A program made the position numbers and the translations under genes. From assembly GCA_017547315.1 (NCBI GenBank), contig JAFYQA010000068.1, forward strand, positions 1-18,176: DNA of 18,176 nt. Reading direction: 5' to 3'. Under the pieces are notes generated by a model, which saw only the letters and a program-made list of their open reading frames with translations, did not search any database and was not told the DNA's origin. The DNA is from Roseburia sp. (GTDB lineage: Bacteria; Bacillota_A; Clostridia; Lachnospirales; Lachnospiraceae). Within the stretch, counting starts at the first letter, position 1. Each line of letters starts with the position of its first letter. This document shows positions 15,817 through 18,176 of the stretch, piece by piece.

Positions 15817-17457
15817 TTAGTTATCATTTTCGTCATCAGCAGACATATTGTATACCTGACGTTTACGAGCCATTTCATCGTTTTCGAGGTATTCATCGTA
15901 GGTAGAAACTTTATCGATGAATGTTCCGTCTGGAAGGAATTCGATGATACGGTTTGCTGTAGTCTGAACTACCTGGTGGTCACGGGATGCAAAAAGAATA
16001 ACACCCGGGAATTTGATTAAACCATTGTTTAATGCAGTAATGGATTCCATATCCAAGTGGTCAGTTGGCTCGTCTAACATTAAAACGTTTGTAGCCTGAA
16101 TCATCATACGAGAAAGGAGTACACGTACTTTTTCACCACCGGAAAGTACACGCATTTTCTTAACACCGTCTTCACCTGCGAAAAGCATACGACCTAAGAA
16201 ACCACGTACATAAGTAGCATCTTTAATCTCTGAGTACTGTGTCAACCAATCAACGATTAAAAGGTCTGTATCGAAGATTTCTGTGTTATCCTTTGGGAAG
16301 TAAGACTGGCTTGTAGTTACACCCCATTTGTAAGTACCTGCATCTGGTTCCATTTCACCAGCGAGAATCTTGAATAATGTAGTCTTAGCTAATTCATTAC
16401 CGCCAACAAAAGCGATTTTATCATCATGTCCTACGATAAAGGATACATTGTCTAAAATCTTAACGCCGTCGATAGTCTTAGAAATACCTTCTACAGTAAG
16501 AACTTCGTTACCGATGTCACGGCTTGGACGGAAGTCAATGTATGGGTATTTACGGCTTGATGGACGAATCTCATCCAACTCGATTTTTTCCAAAGCTTTT
16601 TTACGGGCTGTAGCCTGTTTTGATTTAGAAGCGTTCGCAGAGAAACGTGAAATGAATTCCTGTAACTCTTTGATTTTTTCTTCTTTCTTCTTGTTCGCTT
16701 CTTTCATCTGTTTTACTAATAACTGGCTGGATTCATACCAGAAGTCATAGTTACCGGAGTAAAGCTGAATCTTACCGTAGTCGATATCAGCAATGTGTGT
16801 ACAAACTTTATTTAAGAAGTAACGGTCGTGGGAAACCACGATAACAGTGTTCTCAAAGTTGATTAAGAATTCTTCTAACCAGCCGATCGCATCTAAGTCT
16901 AAGTGGTTGGTAGGCTCGTCGAGCAATAAGATGTCAGGATTACCGAATAATGCCTGTGCTAATAAAACTTTAACCTTAAGTGCACCAGGTAAATCAGCCA
17001 TCATAGTGTAGTGTTCTTCTGTTGGAATGCCAAGACCATTAAGAAGAGTAGCAGCATCAGATTCTGCGTTCCAGCCGTCCATATCAGCAAATTCACCTTC
17101 TAATTCGCTGGCACGGATACCATCTTCGTCTGTGAAATCTTCTTTCATGTAGATAGCATCTTTTTCTTTCATAATTTCGTAGAGACGTTTGTTACCCATG
17201 ATAACAGTATCTAATACGTTGAAAGCGTCATATTTGAAGTGGTCCTGCTGTAAGAAAGAAAGACGCTGACCAGGTGTGATAATGATATCACCGTTGGTTG
17301 GCTCGATCTGTCCGGATAAAATTTTAAGGAAAGTAGATTTTCCGGCACCGTTGGCACCAATCATACCGTAGCAGTTTCCTTCCGTAAACTTAATATTTAC
17401 TTCTTCAAAAAGTGCTTTTTTTCCAAGTCGTAATGTTACATTACTTGCAGCAATCAT
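15817..17457 (-). CDS. ABC-F family ATPase (YkpA/YbiT-like), with unusual motif residues
   Basis: A 546-residue protein with two ABC ATPase domains and no membrane segments, typical of ribosome-associated ABC-F translation factors. Domain 1 has Walker A GANGAGKST (~35-43), Walker B with DEPTNHLD (~187) and a normal His switch in VVSHDRYF. The charged, lysine-rich linker (QMKEANKKKEEKIKELQ) is at ~245-262. Domain 2 has GGNELAKTT in place of a standard Walker A, a good signature LSGGEKVRVLLSR, then DEPTDHLD. Oddities: the first signature reads DLPGALKVKVLLAQ rather than LSGG-like, the second D-loop has Asp for Asn, and the second switch is ASRDHQ, Arg in place of His. The ribosome binding site is CGAGG at 17465-17469. 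The role in translation is inferred from family; no resistance function is implied by sequence. Its 3' end meets element 2. Confidence 0.9.
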   Translation of the reverse strand: MIAASNVTLRLGKKALFEEVNIKFTEGNCYGMIGANGAGKSTFLKILSGQIEPTNGDIIITPGQRLSFLQQDHFKYDAFNVLDTVIMGNKRLYEIMKEKDAIYMKEDFTDEDGIRASELEGEFADMDGWNAESDAATLLNGLGIPTEEHYTMMADLPGALKVKVLLAQALFGNPDILLLDEPTNHLDLDAIGWLEEFLINFENTVIVVSHDRYFLNKVCTHIADIDYGKIQLYSGNYDFWYESSQLLVKQMKEANKKKEEKIKELQEFISRFSANASKSKQATARKKALEKIELDEIRPSSRKYPYIDFRPSRDIGNEVLTVEGISKTIDGVKILDNVSFIVGHDDKIAFVGGNELAKTTLFKILAGEMEPDAGTYKWGVTTSQSYFPKDNTEIFDTDLLIVDWLTQYSEIKDATYVRGFLGRMLFAGEDGVKKMRVLSGGEKVRVLLSRMMIQATNVLMLDEPTDHLDMESITALNNGLIKFPGVILFASRDHQVVQTTANRIIEFLPDGTFIDKVSTYDEYLENDEMARKRQVYNMSADDENDN

Positions 17458-17503
17458 TTTTATACCTCGTTTTTTCTTTTCCTATTAATAAACATCAAGA
17501 GGT

Positions 17504-17532
17504 ATCATACTAAAAAAAATTGGGAAAAGCAA
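17504..17532 (-). promoter_or_regulatory. Promoter of the ABC-F gene
   Basis: On the minus strand, TTGCTT (17527-17532) and TATGAT (17504-17509) are 17 nt apart, leaving a leader of about 40 nt before the start codon. It lies back to back with the promoter for the GGDEF gene. Confidence 0.6.
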
Positions 17533-17542
17533 CTGTTTTACA

Positions 17543-17571
17543 TGGAAATTATAAGAATAATTTGCTATAAT
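17543..17571 (+). promoter_or_regulatory. Extended -10 promoter of the GGDEF gene
   Basis: TATAAT (17566-17571) is preceded by TGC, an extended -10, with a weak -35 (TGGAAA, 17543-17548) at 17-nt spacing. It diverges from the ABC-F promoter a few bases away. Confidence 0.5.
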
Positions 17572-17630
17572 TAAGTACATTGTGAAGAGATGTATAGTAT
17601 ATGAGACGACTGGTATAAGGGGACTTGAGG

Positions 17631-18176
17631 ATGAACTGTTTTTTTACAGACGATAAAAAAAGATTGGTAGATGATTATTTAGAGCAGAATGAGCCGGGAA
17701 CGCATGTGCTTTTTGTGATTAATATTGACCATTTTCATACGATAACAGAACGGTTTGGGAGCACGGTAGGGGAGACGATTATTGCAGATATGTCGCGCAA
17801 AATTAGAGAGTCTTTCCGTAATACAGATATAGTAGGTAGAATTGGTGGAGATGAATTTGTAGTATTTATGAAAGCAACCACCGAGTCATTTGCTAGAACA
17901 AAGGCAGAGCAACTTTGTGAAAAGGCGAGAAAAGTGATTTACGGCGAAGCTGAACGCATGCAGGTAACGGTGAGTGTAGGTGGTGCGATATTCGGTGCTG
18001 ATGGTGACTCTTATACGGAACTTTTTGATAATGCTGATGTAGCGATGTGTGCGGTAAAAGCAGAAGGTGGCGATGGTTTTTTATTTGGCAGACTAGGGCA
18101 GGGAGAAAATAGAAAGCAGGAACGCACAAAAGTTGAAAACGGCGATACGAAGGGTGAGAATGTAGACCGGGAATTG
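17631..18176 (+). CDS. GGDEF domain protein, probable diguanylate cyclase, 5' portion
   Basis: The frame opens with ATG at 17631 and stays open to the right edge, so only the first 182 residues are seen. The protein begins almost directly with a GGDEF domain: FVINIDHFHTITERFG (~28-43) carries the first metal Asp (D33), GRIGGDEFVVF has an intact GGDEF signature at 72-76, and RNTD (63-66) is in the position of the RxxD inhibitory site for cyclic di-GMP. VTVSVGGAIF and the DNADVAMCAVKAEGGDG helix close the domain near residue 150. Diguanylate cyclases make cyclic di-GMP from two GTP. The Asn usually found after FKxI is Thr here, and the usual GD is GE. After ~152 the sequence turns charged and low-complexity, perhaps a linker to another domain beyond the edge. 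AAGGGGA (17617-17623) is the ribosome binding site. Confidence 0.85.
   Translation, partial: MNCFFTDDKKRLVDDYLEQNEPGTHVLFVINIDHFHTITERFGSTVGETIIADMSRKIRESFRNTDIVGRIGGDEFVVFMKATTESFARTKAEQLCEKARKVIYGEAERMQVTVSVGGAIFGADGDSYTELFDNADVAMCAVKAEGGDGFLFGRLGQGENRKQERTKVENGDTKGENVDREL

Overview
The window looks like chromosome from a low-G+C, spore-forming and motile member of the Clostridia, most probably a Lachnospiraceae gut commensal. The evidence is the AT-rich sequence with strong AGGAGG-type ribosome binding sites, a glmS ribozyme ahead of glmS (a Firmicutes trait), a chemoreceptor, a GGDEF protein, a SpoIID-like peptidoglycan-binding protein behind a sigma-K-like promoter, and an ABC-F protein of the YkpA/YbiT type. 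No ribosomal RNA or tRNA gene, transposase, phage gene or CRISPR array is visible.

Layout, left to right. (1) Bases 2-367: the 3' end of a FAD oxidoreductase with a C-terminal Rieske domain. (2) 477-1664: an MFS permease. (3) 1829-3583: a methyl-accepting chemotaxis protein, closed by a strong terminator. (4) 3836-6853: one continuous 1005-codon gene fusing a complete MFS transporter to a catalytically intact glycoside hydrolase family 2 enzyme. (5) 6936-7442: a flavin reductase-like protein. (6) 7629-8693: ilvE, behind a canonical promoter and a leader that can fold into three stems. (7) 8717-8762 terminator, then the glmS ribozyme (about 8868-9016) and glmS (9074-10894). (8) 11013-12275: a SpoIID-like protein with a peptidoglycan-binding domain. 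(9) 12401-14158 recJ and 14201-15145 an alpha/beta hydrolase, probably one operon. (10) 15146-15816: a 671-bp convergent intergenic region holding two large palindromic elements. (11) 15817-17457, minus strand: an ABC-F ATPase. (12) 17631 to the right edge: a diguanylate cyclase-like GGDEF protein, divergent from the ABC-F gene and cut by the window.

Most genes are unrelated housekeeping or accessory functions in short transcription units. Two things stand out. The first is the pair of 235-247-bp palindromes between the convergent hydrolase and ABC-F genes. Each has outer arms of 31-36 bp that are unrelated in sequence between copies yet self-complementary within each copy. Between the arms lies a homologous core of about 174 nt whose stems show compensatory changes. 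Both cores face the same way relative to the gene just upstream, as expected of a structured RNA or a small non-autonomous element that occupies terminator hairpins. I cannot match it to a named family. The second is the MFS-GH2 fusion, which would tether a cytoplasmic glycosidase to the sugar transporter that supplies it.

Smaller points of interest are unusual signature and switch residues in the ABC-F protein, the ilvE leader, a possible 19-codon gene after glmS, and a compositional shift inside the SpoIID-like gene.
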